From the NCBI RefSeq assembly GCF_013155385.1, contig NZ_JABJUQ010000007.1, positions 435,001-499,000 on the forward strand: 64,000 bases of DNA, written 5' to 3'. Below are positions 16,545 to 26,334 of this stretch, in pieces. The notes beneath the pieces were generated by a model. The model saw nothing but the letters and a program-made list of their open reading frames with translations, was not told the origin of the DNA and did not search any database. A program made the position numbers and the translations under genes. Positions within the stretch are counted from its first letter, which is position 1. The number at the start of each line of letters is the position of its first letter. This DNA comes from Bacillus sp. WMMC1349 (GTDB lineage: Bacteria > Bacillota > Bacilli > Bacillales > Bacillaceae).

Positions 16545-17300
16545 TTATGAAGCCGTTTCTTTATTCAGTCTCCAAAGTGCTAAACCAAGACTGCAAACAC
16601 ACATGAAAACCAACAAAGCAATGATTGGTAAAACGACTTGGAGAGAAATTGTTTCCCCTAATATGATACTTCGTAAAACATTGATAACATGTGTAAATGG
16701 ATTAAGATTAATCACCGTTTTAAGGAGATTTGAGACATTTTCAACAGGAAATAATGCAGTGCTTAAAAAGAAAATGGGTAGCACAATGATGTTCATCATT
16801 GTTTCATATATTACTTCATTAGGTAACAACAGGCTGATCGTGTATGTAAGTCCTGACATAAAAAATGCTGTCAAAAAAATGAGTAGGATCATAACAAAGA
16901 TATCGATGATACTAAAGGAAAATCTTACACCAAATAACAAGCTTATGCTACATAAAATAAGGACTTCCAAAAAAGTGCATAAAACGGCTTCTAGCATTTG
17001 TCCTAGTACAATTGCGCTTCTTTTCATTGGCGCAATAAGCAGTCTGTAAAAACTCCCGTTCGATTTCATGATAAAATTGATGATCCCGGCACTACTGCAG
17101 GCAGCCATCGTAACTAGGATGATAATGCCTGGCAGGATATAAGCAGGATAGTGATCAATTCCTGTATGTTGCATCGTTCCGTTTGCAACAGCACTATACA
17201 GTAAAAGCCATAGTATAGGCTGTGAAATTGTGATGAGAATGGATAGTGGGTTTTGAAACCGCCACTTCATATTTCGCCAGAGGATATAAAAAACAATCAT
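16545..17300 (-). CDS. ABC-2 type transporter permease
   Basis: 251-residue membrane subunit with six hydrophobic segments, of the ABC-2 drug/nodulation-type exporters. The motif NPFTHVINVLRSIILGE near residue 200 is typical of DrrB/NodJ-like permeases. Its start codon overlaps the stop of the ATPase gene (ATGA), showing tight coupling. Last gene of a four-gene operon: AraC-type regulator, GyrI-like protein, ATPase, permease. The exported compound is not known; antimicrobials are the usual cargo of this type. Confidence 0.88.
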   Translation of the reverse strand: MIVFYILWRNMKWRFQNPLSILITISQPILWLLLYSAVANGTMQHTGIDHYPAYILPGIIILVTMAACSSAGIINFIMKSNGSFYRLLIAPMKRSAIVLGQMLEAVLCTFLEVLILCSISLLFGVRFSFSIIDIFVMILLIFLTAFFMSGLTYTISLLLPNEVIYETMMNIIVLPIFFLSTALFPVENVSNLLKTVINLNPFTHVINVLRSIILGETISLQVVLPIIALLVFMCVCSLGLALWRLNKETAS

Positions 17301-18238
17301 CTAGACACCTCTTCTCCGTCTTTTGTCAAATGTATGAAGACCTCATCCAGACTTGGCTGACCAATTTCAATACCGGTAAAAGGGATGTTATGTTCAAGTA
17401 ACCAACTATTCACAGTACGCAGTTCTTCTTGACTGTTATTTGCTCCAACGATAACAAAATGTTCCTCGGTTATGACAGGTTTAAATTTTCGCAGTTGAGC
17501 GGCACAGGCTTTTGCCTGCTCTATTTTAGCAAAGCCGATCCGAACGATATCTTGGTGCATATACTGTCGCAGTTCATGAGGAGAGGCTTGAACAATCTCA
17601 CGTCCGTCCTTCATTAAACAAATTGTATTTGAAAGTTGGTCAGCTTCTTCTAAGTAGTGGGTTGTAAGAAAAATGGTGACTCCGAAATCATCGCGAATTT
17701 TCTTCATCATTTTCCACATGGCCATTCTTGACTGAATATCCATGCCTACAGTTGGTTCGTCCAAAAACAAAATTTTTGGGTGTGACATCATGTTCATCGC
17801 AATATCCAATCTCCGTTTAACACCTCCCGAAAAAGAGGCTACCGGGTGTTTGCGATAGTGCTCTAACTCAAAGCAGCTAATCAGATCGTTCATTCTCTTT
17901 TTAGCAGTATCACCATTTACTTTATAGAGCCTTGCTTGAAACATCATATTTTCTTCCATGGACAAGTGTGTATCAATAGAAGTTCGTTGTGCAACACAAG
18001 CAATTTGTTTCCGAATAGAGCAAGGATCTTGATCAATATCTTTTTCCATAATCGTGATTGTTCCTGAAGTTTTGGGGAGATAGGTTGTCAGGATATTGAT
18101 GAGTGAAGATTTACCAGAACCATTTTGTCCAAGAAGTGAGAAAATCTCTCCTCTGTCTACTTTCAGGTTCAAACCATTCAAAGCTTTTACACCATTCTTA
18201 TACTGCTTGGTCACATGTTGAACCTTAATGGCATTCAT
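17297..18238 (-). CDS. ABC transporter ATP-binding protein (DrrA-like)
   Basis: 313-residue ATPase. Walker A is [12 protein letters not shown], the signature is [14 protein letters not shown], Walker B is [12 protein letters not shown], and the switch histidine lies in [10 protein letters not shown]. The C-terminal extension ([15 protein letters not shown]) is typical of the DrrA branch, which energises ABC-2 permeases for drug or lipid export. The ATG at 18238 follows GAGGTTG and lies within the end of the GyrI-like gene, so the genes are coupled. The TTG nine bases earlier is less likely. Confidence 0.92.
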   Translation of the reverse strand: MNAIKVQHVTKQYKNGVKALNGLNLKVDRGEIFSLLGQNGSGKSSLINILTTYLPKTSGTITIMEKDIDQDPCSIRKQIACVAQRTSIDTHLSMEENMMFQARLYKVNGDTAKKRMNDLISCFELEHYRKHPVASFSGGVKRRLDIAMNMMSHPKILFLDEPTVGMDIQSRMAMWKMMKKIRDDFGVTIFLTTHYLEEADQLSNTICLMKDGREIVQASPHELRQYMHQDIVRIGFAKIEQAKACAAQLRKFKPVITEEHFVIVGANNSQEELRTVNSWLLEHNIPFTGIEIGQPSLDEVFIHLTKDGEEVSR

Positions 18239-18692
18239 GTGATTCAACCTCTTTTATAGGATAGAGAATCTCAGTCATATACTGATGGGGATTACCTTTG
18301 AAAATCAATCCCGGTCCTTTAATATAGACTTCCCTAAAGGGCAGATGCAGCTTGAGATGGTGTTCTTGGGCATATTGTTCAATTTTTTGATGCGCACGAG
18401 ATAACGTTTCATAAGGACCAACATGGATAATGGATATTGCTTTGACTCGTGGCATCTCTTTTACTTCAATACCGTATCCAACCGGAGTTTTTGCGGTAGG
18501 AACGCACAACTCGAGTTCACCGATTTTTGTTTCAGGGTTCATCATATAGTAGCAGAAAAAAGGTGCACCATTTGTCTTACCGCCAATAGACTTAAACACA
18601 CTTGGGAATACCTTGTTCGCCTCTGTTACCATCCCTTTATAGCGCATAAAAGCTACACGAATAGGTTCAACATCTCTAATCTTGATAGTCAT
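18225..18692 (-). CDS. GyrI-like small-molecule-binding protein
   Basis: 155-residue stand-alone GyrI-like domain (SOUL/AraC-effector fold): begins [20 protein letters not shown], continues with [20 protein letters not shown] and ends [20 protein letters not shown]. Such proteins bind or hydrolyse hydrophobic compounds. The start is set by GGAGG seven bases upstream. It lies between an AraC regulator that carries its own GyrI-like domain and an ABC exporter, so both probably sense the transported compound (inference). Confidence 0.83.
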   Translation of the reverse strand: MTIKIRDVEPIRVAFMRYKGMVTEANKVFPSVFKSIGGKTNGAPFFCYYMMNPETKIGELELCVPTAKTPVGYGIEVKEMPRVKAISIIHVGPYETLSRAHQKIEQYAQEHHLKLHLPFREVYIKGPGLIFKGNPHQYMTEILYPIKEVESHECH

Positions 18693-18708
18693 TTTTATGT
18701 CCTCCAGT

Positions 18709-19566
18709 TTACTGTTTTTTGATTGCAATCCATATTTCGGAATGTCCGCCTGTTGGTTTTTGATCACTGACAGGATAAACCTCGATATCCGGAAGTTCAG
18801 CATATTGATAACCTGAAAAAGGAAGCCATTCAGTTAAAAAGCGTTTATACATGTATTGAATGGATTGTGGATAGTGTCCATCACATTGTAAAACGACCCA
18901 AGTAGCAGAAGGAATCTCGAACTCTTCCATCCCTTTAGGTAATGGCTTATTTGTGGCCACAGCGACATAGTAAAAAATATAGTGTGGATGCGAATAAATA
19001 TTGACACCCAAAAGCTTTTGATGTTCTTGTTCTGATAGATTGGTGATTTCTGAAATGCGATGGTCTCTCCACAACTTTTCCCAAAATATTGGAACTGTTT
19101 GCGAATTTTCCTCCATGTCTTCTGAAAGAGGAATTCTGACCCCAACAATTCGAAATGCTTCTTTTTCTTCAATTCGATACCTCATACTCTCATCTCCTGT
19201 AACTGAAACCTTAAAACGAATTGGCAGGTAAGCCTTAAGCGGCGCACCTTGAGTTCTTGCAGCTGTGGGAGAAATTCCGTGAACATTTTGGAATGCGCGA
19301 TTAAAGGCAGTGGGTGAAGTATACCCATACTTAAAACCAATATCTGTTATTTTCGAGTTATGAGTTTGAATATCAAAAGCTGCCTGTGTCATTCTACGGT
19401 CACGTATATATTTGGAAAGTGGCACGCCTGCGACATATGAAAACATTCTTTGAAAGTAGTAGGTTGAGCAACAAGCTATTTTAGCTGCTTCATCGTAAGA
19501 GATTTGACCAGTTAAATTTTCTTCTATGTATTCGATTGATTTACTCAATTTTGTGAGCCATTCCAT
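18709..19566 (-). CDS. AraC-family regulator with GyrI-like effector domain
   Basis: 285-residue activator. Two N-terminal helix-turn-helices ([20 protein letters not shown] and [20 protein letters not shown]) are followed from about residue 115 by a GyrI-like binding domain ([20 protein letters not shown], ending [12 protein letters not shown]). This is the Rob/BltR-like architecture that responds to drugs or hydrophobic ligands. The start has a perfect AGGAGGTGATCAC site. First gene of the operon feeding the ABC exporter, so probably its activator. Confidence 0.88.
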   Translation of the reverse strand: MEWLTKLSKSIEYIEENLTGQISYDEAAKIACCSTYYFQRMFSYVAGVPLSKYIRDRRMTQAAFDIQTHNSKITDIGFKYGYTSPTAFNRAFQNVHGISPTAARTQGAPLKAYLPIRFKVSVTGDESMRYRIEEKEAFRIVGVRIPLSEDMEENSQTVPIFWEKLWRDHRISEITNLSEQEHQKLLGVNIYSHPHYIFYYVAVATNKPLPKGMEEFEIPSATWVVLQCDGHYPQSIQYMYKRFLTEWLPFSGYQYAELPDIEVYPVSDQKPTGGHSEIWIAIKKQ

Positions 19567-19881
19567 GTGATCACCTCCTCTTAGATAAAAGGTTAACATA
19601 ATAAAAAAATGACCTTCTCTCTTTCTGTGCCCAATTTTGTAAACTTTTAAAAAAGTAAATTTGACGCTGTAATGGAAGTTGTCAAGAAGTAAATTACCTG
19701 TTTCTGACGGTTATATTTACTTAATTGTAAAAAAACAAGTAAAGAAGACGGCTATGTTAATAAATATAAGTAGTCAAATAGTTAGTTTTATATATTATTA
19801 ATTTAATTAAATAACTTTACGATTCTACCATTTTGTAGTAATGTGCTATATAAATTGCGGAATGAGAAAGGAAGATTGAGG
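19567..19881. other. Intergenic region between divergent regulator and glycosyltransferase
   Basis: AT-rich, no gene seen. It must hold the promoters for the minus-strand AraC operon and for the plus-strand glycosyltransferase; I did not find a pair of elements good enough to call. A short upstream open extension of the glycosyltransferase (from 19843) lacks a ribosome site. Confidence 0.5.
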
Positions 19882-21075
19882 ATGGGACATGTATTAATGG
19901 TTGGTTTTCCTGGTGAAGGTCATATTAATCCTTCTTTAGGATTAATAAAGGAGCTACAATACCGAGGAGAGAGGATTGTATACTATGCGATTGAAGAATA
20001 TGCTGAAAATATTAAAATAACGGGGGCTGAAGTTCGTTTTTATCCAGATTTCAGAAACGAATTAGGACTTGCCAAAAACTTAACTGGTGATGAAAAACGC
20101 GATTTCTCTGAACTGATTTACAAAATGACGGCATATGTAAAAAAAATCGTTGAACACATTGATCAAGAAGTGAGAGATGAAACTTATGACTATGTACTGT
20201 TTGATCATCATTTCTTGCCAGGAAAAATGATCGCGAATATGCTGGGGTTGCCAGGGATTTCATTGTGCACAACATTTGCCATGAATGAAGAGGTAGTGAA
20301 CTCATTTCATCAACAGCACCAAGCTGATCTGGAAAATTCACCTTACTTTGAAAAATGTATGCTCGCCTTAGAGGAATTAAGTGCTCAATATCCTATCCAT
20401 CTTCAACATCCAAGTGATGTTTTCTCTTGTTCAGGAGACCTTACCATTGTTTTCACTTCTAAAGAATTTCAGCCTCATCCAGAAACTTTTCCAAATGACT
20501 ATTTATTTGTAGGACCATCGATTACTAACCGGACAGTAACTGCTGAATTTCCATTTGCAGAGCTTGAACATGAAAAACTAATTGTCATCTCAATGGGTAC
20601 AATTTTTAATCAACAAAAAGATATTTATAATATGTGTCTTGAAGCTTTAAAAGATTTTGATGGCAAAGTGGTCATGTCAATTGGGAAATATATGAATAGC
20701 GGCGAACTGAATGAGATTCCTGGACATTTTATTGTTAAATCTTATATACCGCAATTGGAACTTTTGAAAAGTGCCAATTTATTTATTACTCACGGAGGGA
20801 TGAACAGTACAAATGAAGGGCTTTATTTTGATACACCACTGCTTGTCATTCCAATGGGAGCTGATCAATTTATGGTTGGCAAACAGGTTGAAAGGGCAGG
20901 GGCAGGAATAAAGCTTGATAAAAGCAAATTATCTTCAGTTGTGTTAAAAGAAAAAATAGACCAGATCTTGGGGAATAATCAATATGCGGATGCAGCGGCC
21001 AAAATTGGAGAGTCCCTTCGAAATGCCGGCGGCTACCATCGAGCGGCAAATGCCATATTGGATATGCGAAAATAA
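19882..21075 (+). CDS. Macrolide-type UDP-glycosyltransferase
   Basis: 397-residue GT1/GT-B enzyme of the MGT (YjiC/YdhE-like) family, moving glucose from UDP-glucose to hydroxyl groups of small molecules such as macrolides or flavonoids. The N-terminal acceptor domain begins VLMVGFPGEGHINPSLGLIK. The nucleotide-sugar motif is VKSYIPQLELLKSANLFITH continuing to GGMNSTNEGL near residue 310. The ATG at 19882 follows GGAAG by eight bases and fits family N-termini. A monocistronic detoxification or tailoring role is likely, but the substrate is unknown. Confidence 0.87.
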   Translation: MGHVLMVGFPGEGHINPSLGLIKELQYRGERIVYYAIEEYAENIKITGAEVRFYPDFRNELGLAKNLTGDEKRDFSELIYKMTAYVKKIVEHIDQEVRDETYDYVLFDHHFLPGKMIANMLGLPGISLCTTFAMNEEVVNSFHQQHQADLENSPYFEKCMLALEELSAQYPIHLQHPSDVFSCSGDLTIVFTSKEFQPHPETFPNDYLFVGPSITNRTVTAEFPFAELEHEKLIVISMGTIFNQQKDIYNMCLEALKDFDGKVVMSIGKYMNSGELNEIPGHFIVKSYIPQLELLKSANLFITHGGMNSTNEGLYFDTPLLVIPMGADQFMVGKQVERAGAGIKLDKSKLSSVVLKEKIDQILGNNQYADAAAKIGESLRNAGGYHRAANAILDMRK

Positions 21076-21145
21076 GTGAAAATGGTATCCATCGCGAAAA
21101 TCATTGTATACTAATAACAACACAACAAGGAAGGATGGACTTTTC

Positions 21146-21976
21146 ATGCAAAATGATCAGGCAGACTTAGAAGCTCAACTGAAATTGATTGAAGAATGGG
21201 AGAAAGAACAGCAGAAAGAATGGTTTTGGGAAAAAATCGGCCGTCTCCCGTTCAAAGTATTAGATAAGCTCACACCAGCATTTATTCAAGATAAAATTGG
21301 AGTCCTCCTTGATGAAGTCGGCGGGTTTATTCAAAATGGCGGTCAATATTTAACATCGGAAAAACGATTAATTGAGCACTTTCAAAACAAACTGCCAAAC
21401 GAAACGATGGAGACGGTTGCTGATATTCAGAAAGCTCCTTTATCTGTAATGGATCAAATTTGTGAAGAACTTGGGAAAACAAGAGCAAATATGGCAACTG
21501 TTCAAGGAGCTACTACAGGAGTCGGTGGCCTATTTACCTTGGCTGTTGATATTCCCGCCATTCTTGGTCTTTCCTTGAAAACCTTGCAGGATATCGCGAT
21601 ATCGTATGGTTATAATCCAAAAGAAAAAACGGAGCGGATGTTTATCATTAAGTGTCTTCAACTTAGTGCGGCAGACATCGTCGGGAAAAAAGTGCTTATT
21701 CAAGAGTTAAGTCAGTATCATCAACAACCGGAAGCACGTCAAAATATGATTTCGCAAATTCAAGGGTGGCGTGAAGTCGTCTATAATTATCGTGATTCAT
21801 TTGGTTGGAAAAAGCTTTTTCAAATGGTCCCTGTTGCCGGTATTCTCTTTGGCGCTATCTCAAATCGTTCGATGGTAAACGGTGTAGCTGAAACAGGTAT
21901 GATGATGTATAAGAAGCGAAGGATTTTGGAGAAACTTGCGGAGATCGAGAAAATAGATTTGGAAAAAGATGCTTAA
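21146..21976 (+). CDS. EcsC-family protein
   Basis: 276-residue protein of the EcsC family. Typical blocks are seen: GATTGVGGLFTLAVDIPAIL around residue 130, and LQDIAISYGYNPKEKTER followed by the GWREVVYNY region. Two moderately hydrophobic stretches (about 130-150 and 225-245) suggest membrane association. EcsC accompanies the EcsAB ABC transporter in some bacilli, but solitary copies like this one have no assigned function. The ATG at 21146 follows AAGGAAGG. A strong bidirectional terminator lies between this gene and the converging antiporter. Confidence 0.82.
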   Translation: MQNDQADLEAQLKLIEEWEKEQQKEWFWEKIGRLPFKVLDKLTPAFIQDKIGVLLDEVGGFIQNGGQYLTSEKRLIEHFQNKLPNETMETVADIQKAPLSVMDQICEELGKTRANMATVQGATTGVGGLFTLAVDIPAILGLSLKTLQDIAISYGYNPKEKTERMFIIKCLQLSAADIVGKKVLIQELSQYHQQPEARQNMISQIQGWREVVYNYRDSFGWKKLFQMVPVAGILFGAISNRSMVNGVAETGMMMYKKRRILEKLAEIEKIDLEKDA

Positions 21977-21981
21977 AGAAA

Positions 21982-22016
21982 AGGCTGCCGTATATTGAAA
22001 CGGCAGCCTAAGATTT
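21982..22016 (+). terminator. Bidirectional terminator
   Basis: Perfect ten-bp GC-rich stem AGGCTGCCGT/ACGGCAGCCT with loop ATATTGAA, followed by AAGATTTTT. It serves the EcsC gene and, read in reverse, lies at the end of the nhaC-type gene. Confidence 0.85.
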
Positions 22017-23297
22017 TTCTGTAAAGCGCGGCAGTCTGAAGACAATAGCGCAAATTCCACAAATCCCGATCAAAATTGGATAAAAAGAATAAGGGAGGAC
22101 GCTAATTGGTGATATTTTTGCAATTTGGGCCGCTGACAACATCTGCGCTCCGTATGGAATCAGCCCTTGGATCACACATGAAAAAATATCGAGAATACTT
22201 GCTGATTTTCGCGGATCAATTTCATATTGATCAGATAAGTCTTTGGCCAGAGGTCCAGCCGTAATGATGGCTATCGTATTATTGGCAGTAGCCAAGTTGA
22301 CGACACTAACAAGTCCGGCAATCCCTGCCTCTGCTCCCTTTTTCGAATGAACGCGTCTGGAAATGAACTGCAGAAGAAAAGCGATCCCGCCATTTCGTTT
22401 CATCATTTCTGCCATTCCACCGATCAGAAGAGACAAAATGATAAGCTCTGACATTCCGCTGATCCCCTCGGTTATGGCTTGTAAATAAGAATGAAGTGTT
22501 AGGCTGCCATCAAATATCCCGATAGCACCGGCTAAAACGATTCCACCAAAGATAACGGCCATTACATTAAAACCGGAGATTGCAAATATTAAAACGCCGA
22601 GATATGGTAAGACCTTTATCCAACTGAAATCACCTTCTTGAGCTTGAAGTTGACCTCCTGATGTGAAAATCATCAGAACAATAATGGTGATCATTGCAGC
22701 AGGTAAAACAATGATGAAATTTGTTTTAAACTTGTCCGACATTTTTGTTTTTTGCGTGCGAACTGCGGCAATTGTTGTATCAGAAATAAATGATAAGTTA
22801 TCGCCAAACATGGCACCACCTACAACTGCAGCTACTGAAAACGCTGCTGAAACACCGATTTCAGCGCTAATGCCGGCAGCAATTGGAGCAAGTGCCGCAA
22901 TCGTTCCTGTTGATGTTCCCATTGATACTGAGATAAAAGCAGCAATGATAAATAACCCGCTAACCATAAACTGCTCAGGAACAAAGGAAAGTGCTAGATG
23001 TACTGTCGAATCAACAGCTCCCATCGCTTTTGTAGCAGCAGAAAACGCTCCCGCTAAAATAAAGATCATGACCATAATCATAATATCAGGATGGCCTGCA
23101 CCTTTTGCAAACCACTCGGTTTTCTGACTCAGTGATTCTTTTCGATTCATAGCGAGTGAAAAAACCGCCGCGACCAGTGCAGCAACAACGATTGGAAGAC
23201 TATAAAAATCGCCAGTTATGACGCCTGATCCCACAAATAAACAAACAAATAATAACAGTGGCAAAAGTCCTGAAGCTTTTGCATTTAGCTTTTGCAT
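22008..23297 (-). CDS. Na+/H+ antiporter, NhaC family
   Basis: 429-residue polytopic membrane protein with about 11 hydrophobic segments. Characteristic NhaC-type motifs: GTSTGTIAALAPIAAGIS, VVGGAMFGDNLSFISDTTIA and NTIAIITAGPLAKDLSDQYE. It exchanges protons for sodium or may carry an organic ion, since some relatives move malate/lactate. The start ATG at 23297 follows GAGGGTG. Stands alone, converging with the EcsC gene. Confidence 0.87.
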   Translation of the reverse strand: MQKLNAKASGLLPLLLFVCLFVGSGVITGDFYSLPIVVAALVAAVFSLAMNRKESLSQKTEWFAKGAGHPDIMIMVMIFILAGAFSAATKAMGAVDSTVHLALSFVPEQFMVSGLFIIAAFISVSMGTSTGTIAALAPIAAGISAEIGVSAAFSVAAVVGGAMFGDNLSFISDTTIAAVRTQKTKMSDKFKTNFIIVLPAAMITIIVLMIFTSGGQLQAQEGDFSWIKVLPYLGVLIFAISGFNVMAVIFGGIVLAGAIGIFDGSLTLHSYLQAITEGISGMSELIILSLLIGGMAEMMKRNGGIAFLLQFISRRVHSKKGAEAGIAGLVSVVNLATANNTIAIITAGPLAKDLSDQYEIDPRKSASILDIFSCVIQGLIPYGAQMLSAAQIAKISPISVLPYSFYPILIGICGICAIVFRLPRFTEKS

Positions 23298-23695
23298 GAT
23301 GTACACCCTCTTCTATTGTTAAAACCGTTTATCACCAATATCCAACACTTTAAAAGGCGGAAGGTCAAAAGTCAAATGGTAAAATGAGTTTAAGAAAAAG
23401 TCAACTATAAAAATGTTAATAGAAAAGAATAAAGACAATGGGAACCATCATATTTTAAAAAAAGACAAGCCAATTCGAATACTGAATATTTAAAGGGATT
23501 GGAAGATAATAGAATACAAAAAAACGAATTTTTCTTTATTTGGGATAAGATTAAAATATTATAAATAATTGACCTTCAAAAGAGATTTCCGCTTTGTTTT
23601 GTTATATAATTTACAGATATGATACATTGAAATGTATTTCAAAATTTTTGAATAGATGAATAGGAATAAAGTACTGGTGGGAGAGTGTAACTTGA
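23298..23695. other. Intergenic region between antiporter and ydbI
   Basis: About 400 AT-rich bases without a gene. It contains promoters for both flanking divergent genes; a TATAAT-like element (GTTATATAATTTAC) near 23608 is the best -10 candidate for ydbI. No repeat or structured RNA was recognised. Confidence 0.5.
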
Positions 23696-24736
23696 ATGGC
23701 AGCTTTGTTTAAATTTTTTCAACATTCTGGGGTCAGGCGTTTTTTTGTTTTTGTTGTGTTGGCGGGAATTTTGTATTTATTTAGCAGTATGATCAATCTG
23801 ATACTACTTACGTTTATTTTTACGTTTTTAATGAACCGTTTAGAGAACGTCATCAGAAATTTCTTGAATCGTTTTATGAATGTCAGTCAAAAACTGATTA
23901 TATCTTTATTATACTTAGCATTGGCTATCGGACTTACGATTGGTGGAATCATGTTTTATCCAGTTATCGTTGAGCAGATTCAGCAGCTCATTAGAAAAGG
24001 AAAATATATTGCCGCACATCCTGATAGCATTCCATTTGTTGATATGATTACCGATATGTTTGGTGATATTAATCTGTCAGCCTATTTTGAAAAAGGATTT
24101 AATTTTATCTATGAATATATAACAGATATAAGCACATTTGGCATACAGGTTGTTATGTCGTTAATTCTCAGTATGTTCTTCCTAATTGAAAAAGATAAAG
24201 TCATCAACTTAATGGAGAAATTCAAGACGAGTAAGGTTGCTTCATTTTATGAGGAGTTTGCTTATTTTGGGAAAAAATTCACAAGTACATTTGGTAAAGT
24301 CATTGAAGCTCAGTTCATTATTGCGACTGTCAATTGTGCTTTAACAACGATAGCCCTTGCATTTATGGGATTTCCCCAGCTTTTTGGTCTGTCAGTCATG
24401 GTATTTTTCCTCGGCTTAATTCCCGTTGCCGGTGTTGTGATCTCTCTCATTCCGTTAAGTATTATTGCCTATAGTATTGGCGGTGTTGCTTATATCTTTT
24501 CAATGGTGTTGGTCATCATGATCGTTCACGCAATTGAAACGTATTTTCTCAATCCGAAATTGATGTCGGCGAAAACGGAATTACCTATCTTTTTCACATT
24601 TATTGTGTTAATTTTTTCTGAACATTTTATCGGAATTTGGGGATTGATTATCGGAATTCCAATTTTTGTGTTCGTTTTAGATATCCTAAATGTGACAAAT
24701 AAAGAAGATAATGGGTATTCTGTCACCGATAAATAG
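23696..24736 (+). CDS. ydbI: AI-2E-family transporter YdbI
   Basis: 346-residue membrane protein of the AI-2E/PerM family. Early helices (FVLAGILYLFSS-like and LILLTFIFTFLMNRLE), a soluble middle part, then four to five helices ending ELPIFFTFIVLIFSEHFIG. The family includes exporters of autoinducer-like compounds and Na+/H+ antiporters; which applies here is unknown. Position left of the ydbJK block matches B. subtilis ydbI. GGTGGGAGAG precedes the ATG. A riboswitch-controlled symporter now follows it, which is not the B. subtilis order. Confidence 0.87.
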   Translation: MAALFKFFQHSGVRRFFVFVVLAGILYLFSSMINLILLTFIFTFLMNRLENVIRNFLNRFMNVSQKLIISLLYLALAIGLTIGGIMFYPVIVEQIQQLIRKGKYIAAHPDSIPFVDMITDMFGDINLSAYFEKGFNFIYEYITDISTFGIQVVMSLILSMFFLIEKDKVINLMEKFKTSKVASFYEEFAYFGKKFTSTFGKVIEAQFIIATVNCALTTIALAFMGFPQLFGLSVMVFFLGLIPVAGVVISLIPLSIIAYSIGGVAYIFSMVLVIMIVHAIETYFLNPKLMSAKTELPIFFTFIVLIFSEHFIGIWGLIIGIPIFVFVLDILNVTNKEDNGYSVTDK

Positions 24737-24763
24737 CAAATAATTGTAAATATAAAAATTTTG

Positions 24764-24792
24764 TTTACATTTTTCGAATTTTCAGGTATAAA
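24764..24792 (+). promoter_or_regulatory. Sigma-A promoter of riboswitch-symporter unit
   Basis: TTTACA at 24764-24769, 17-base spacer, TATAAA at 24787-24792. It predicts a transcript beginning near 24800, just before the riboswitch. Confidence 0.7.
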
Positions 24793-24804
24793 TGTAATAT
24801 AACA

Positions 24805-24950
24805 TTATAGCGCCACACGTTTAATCCTTATTAAGGAGTGGGGGACCCGATCATTTGGGGTGAATTTCTCAGTTCACGGAGAACTGAGAGACGGACATCT
24901 CTTCGTCCGAACCCGTCAGCTAACCTCATCAACGTGAAGAGAGTCATGTG
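24805..24950 (+). promoter_or_regulatory. c-di-AMP riboswitch (ydaO-yuaA type)
   Basis: Hallmark conserved blocks of the ydaO/yuaA RNA are present in order: GGGGGACCCG, then GGGGTGAAT near 24860, a variable hairpin (TCTCAGTT...AACTGAGA), then CCGAACCCGTCAGCTAACCT and CAACGT near 24910-24933. The family binds two molecules of cyclic di-AMP and turns the downstream gene off by favouring a terminator, which is present here at 24971. The regulated gene is an amino-acid/dicarboxylate symporter. Confidence 0.93.
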
Positions 24951-24970
24951 GAACCAAAATTAAAAATGGT

Positions 24971-25004
24971 AAAGTCCATGAGAGATCTCTCATGGGCTTT
25001 TTTT
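24971..25004 (+). terminator. Riboswitch-controlled attenuator
   Basis: CCATGAGAGA/TCTCTCATGG stem, extended by G-C and U-G pairs, followed by CTTTTTTT. It lies between the riboswitch core and the symporter ribosome site, as expected for the expression platform. Confidence 0.9.
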
Positions 25005-25021
25005 GGAAAGGGGATGCTTCA

Positions 25022-26266
25022 ATGAAGTTAGCTACAAAGATTATCATTTCTTTAATATTAGGTGCAGTTGTCGGAATTATTTTAAATGTTACTTCACCGG
25101 ATCTATTTGACAAGCTCAATACATTTTTGTTCGGACCGCTTGGCACGATCTTTTTAAATCTAATCAAAATGCTTGTCGTTCCAATCGTGTTCTTTTCTCT
25201 TACTCTAGGTGTTGCCGGCCTTGGAGATCCAAAAAAACTTGGAAGAATCGGTGCGAAAACGATCTCTTATTTTTTAGTGACAACAGCAGTCGCTATTACA
25301 ATCGGACTTTCTTTAGCATTGATCATTAAACCTGGAACAATCGGAAGTTATGATAAAAGCGCCGCGGAATTTTCAGCTGAAAAAGCACCGAGTATTGCGG
25401 AAACACTGCTCAATATCATTCCGACGAACCCTGTTCAAGCAATGGCTGAAGGGAATATGCTTCAAATCATTGCGTTCTCGATATTAGTCGGTTTTGGCAT
25501 TACAGTACTTGGAAAAAAAGCAGATACTTTGCTGAGAGTGGTCGAACAAGGGAATGACTTGATGATGTATCTCGTCAATCTCGTTATGAAATTCGCACCA
25601 TTCGGAACTTTCGGATTAATCGCAACAGCGATTGGCAGTCAGGGATGGGATGCTATTAAAGCGATGGGTCTTTATATGATTGTTGTTGTCTTGGCGCTTT
25701 TCATCCATGCGATCGTCACTTATGGTTCAACAATCGCATTACTTGCTAAACGAAATCCTTTGACATTCTTTAAAGACTTTTCAGAGGTAATGCTTGTTGG
25801 CTTCAGTACATCGAGCAGTAATGCAACATTGCCGATATCAATGGATGTTGCACAAAGAAAACTAAAAGTTCCTGAACCGATCAGCAGTTTTGTACAGCCG
25901 CTTGGAGCGACGATCAATATGGATGGAACAGCGATTATGCAAGGGGTCGCGACCGTGTTTATCGCTCAAGTTTATGGCGTTGACTTAACATTTACACAAT
26001 TGATCATGGTCGTACTGACAGCCGTACTGGCTAGCATTGGAACTGCAGGGGTCCCGGGAGTCGGTTTAATCCTGTTAGCGATGGTTCTTCAATCAGTTGA
26101 TCTTCCTGTAGCTGGAATTGGGCTAATATTAGGAATTGACCGTCTATTAGATATGATCCGAACAGCTGTCAATATAACTGGAGATGCAGCATGTGCTGTC
26201 ATTGTCTCTGAAACAGAGAAAAAGCATGGCAAGATTGAAGCGCCGCATTCAGATGTGAGCGCATAG
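25022..26266 (+). CDS. Glutamate/aspartate-type cation symporter (DAACS family)
   Basis: 414-residue secondary transporter that imports dicarboxylic amino acids with Na+ or H+. Signature elements: the serine-rich hairpin GFSTSSSNATLPISM, the TM7 motif TINMDGTAIMQG, and TM8 with GIDRLLDMIRTAVNITGDAA. These make it more like glutamate transporter GltT than succinate carrier DctP, though B. subtilis dctP is the neighbour of ydbI. The ATG at 25022 follows AAAGGGGATG. Expression is predicted to fall when cyclic di-AMP is high, through the leader riboswitch and attenuator. Confidence 0.9.
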   Translation: MKLATKIIISLILGAVVGIILNVTSPDLFDKLNTFLFGPLGTIFLNLIKMLVVPIVFFSLTLGVAGLGDPKKLGRIGAKTISYFLVTTAVAITIGLSLALIIKPGTIGSYDKSAAEFSAEKAPSIAETLLNIIPTNPVQAMAEGNMLQIIAFSILVGFGITVLGKKADTLLRVVEQGNDLMMYLVNLVMKFAPFGTFGLIATAIGSQGWDAIKAMGLYMIVVVLALFIHAIVTYGSTIALLAKRNPLTFFKDFSEVMLVGFSTSSSNATLPISMDVAQRKLKVPEPISSFVQPLGATINMDGTAIMQGVATVFIAQVYGVDLTFTQLIMVVLTAVLASIGTAGVPGVGLILLAMVLQSVDLPVAGIGLILGIDRLLDMIRTAVNITGDAACAVIVSETEKKHGKIEAPHSDVSA

Positions 26267-26281
26267 AAAAATGATATAATC

Positions 26282-26315
26282 AAACAGTGCCTTTTTGGGC
26301 ACTGTTTATTTTTTT
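26282..26315 (+). terminator. Terminator of symporter gene
   Basis: AAACAGTGCC/GGCACTGTTT stem with a TTTTTG loop and a long T run. It lies inside the leader of the next gene, so ydbJ needs its own promoter or readthrough. Confidence 0.9.
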
Positions 26316-26334
26316 GAAAAAAAGGGGGATTGCG

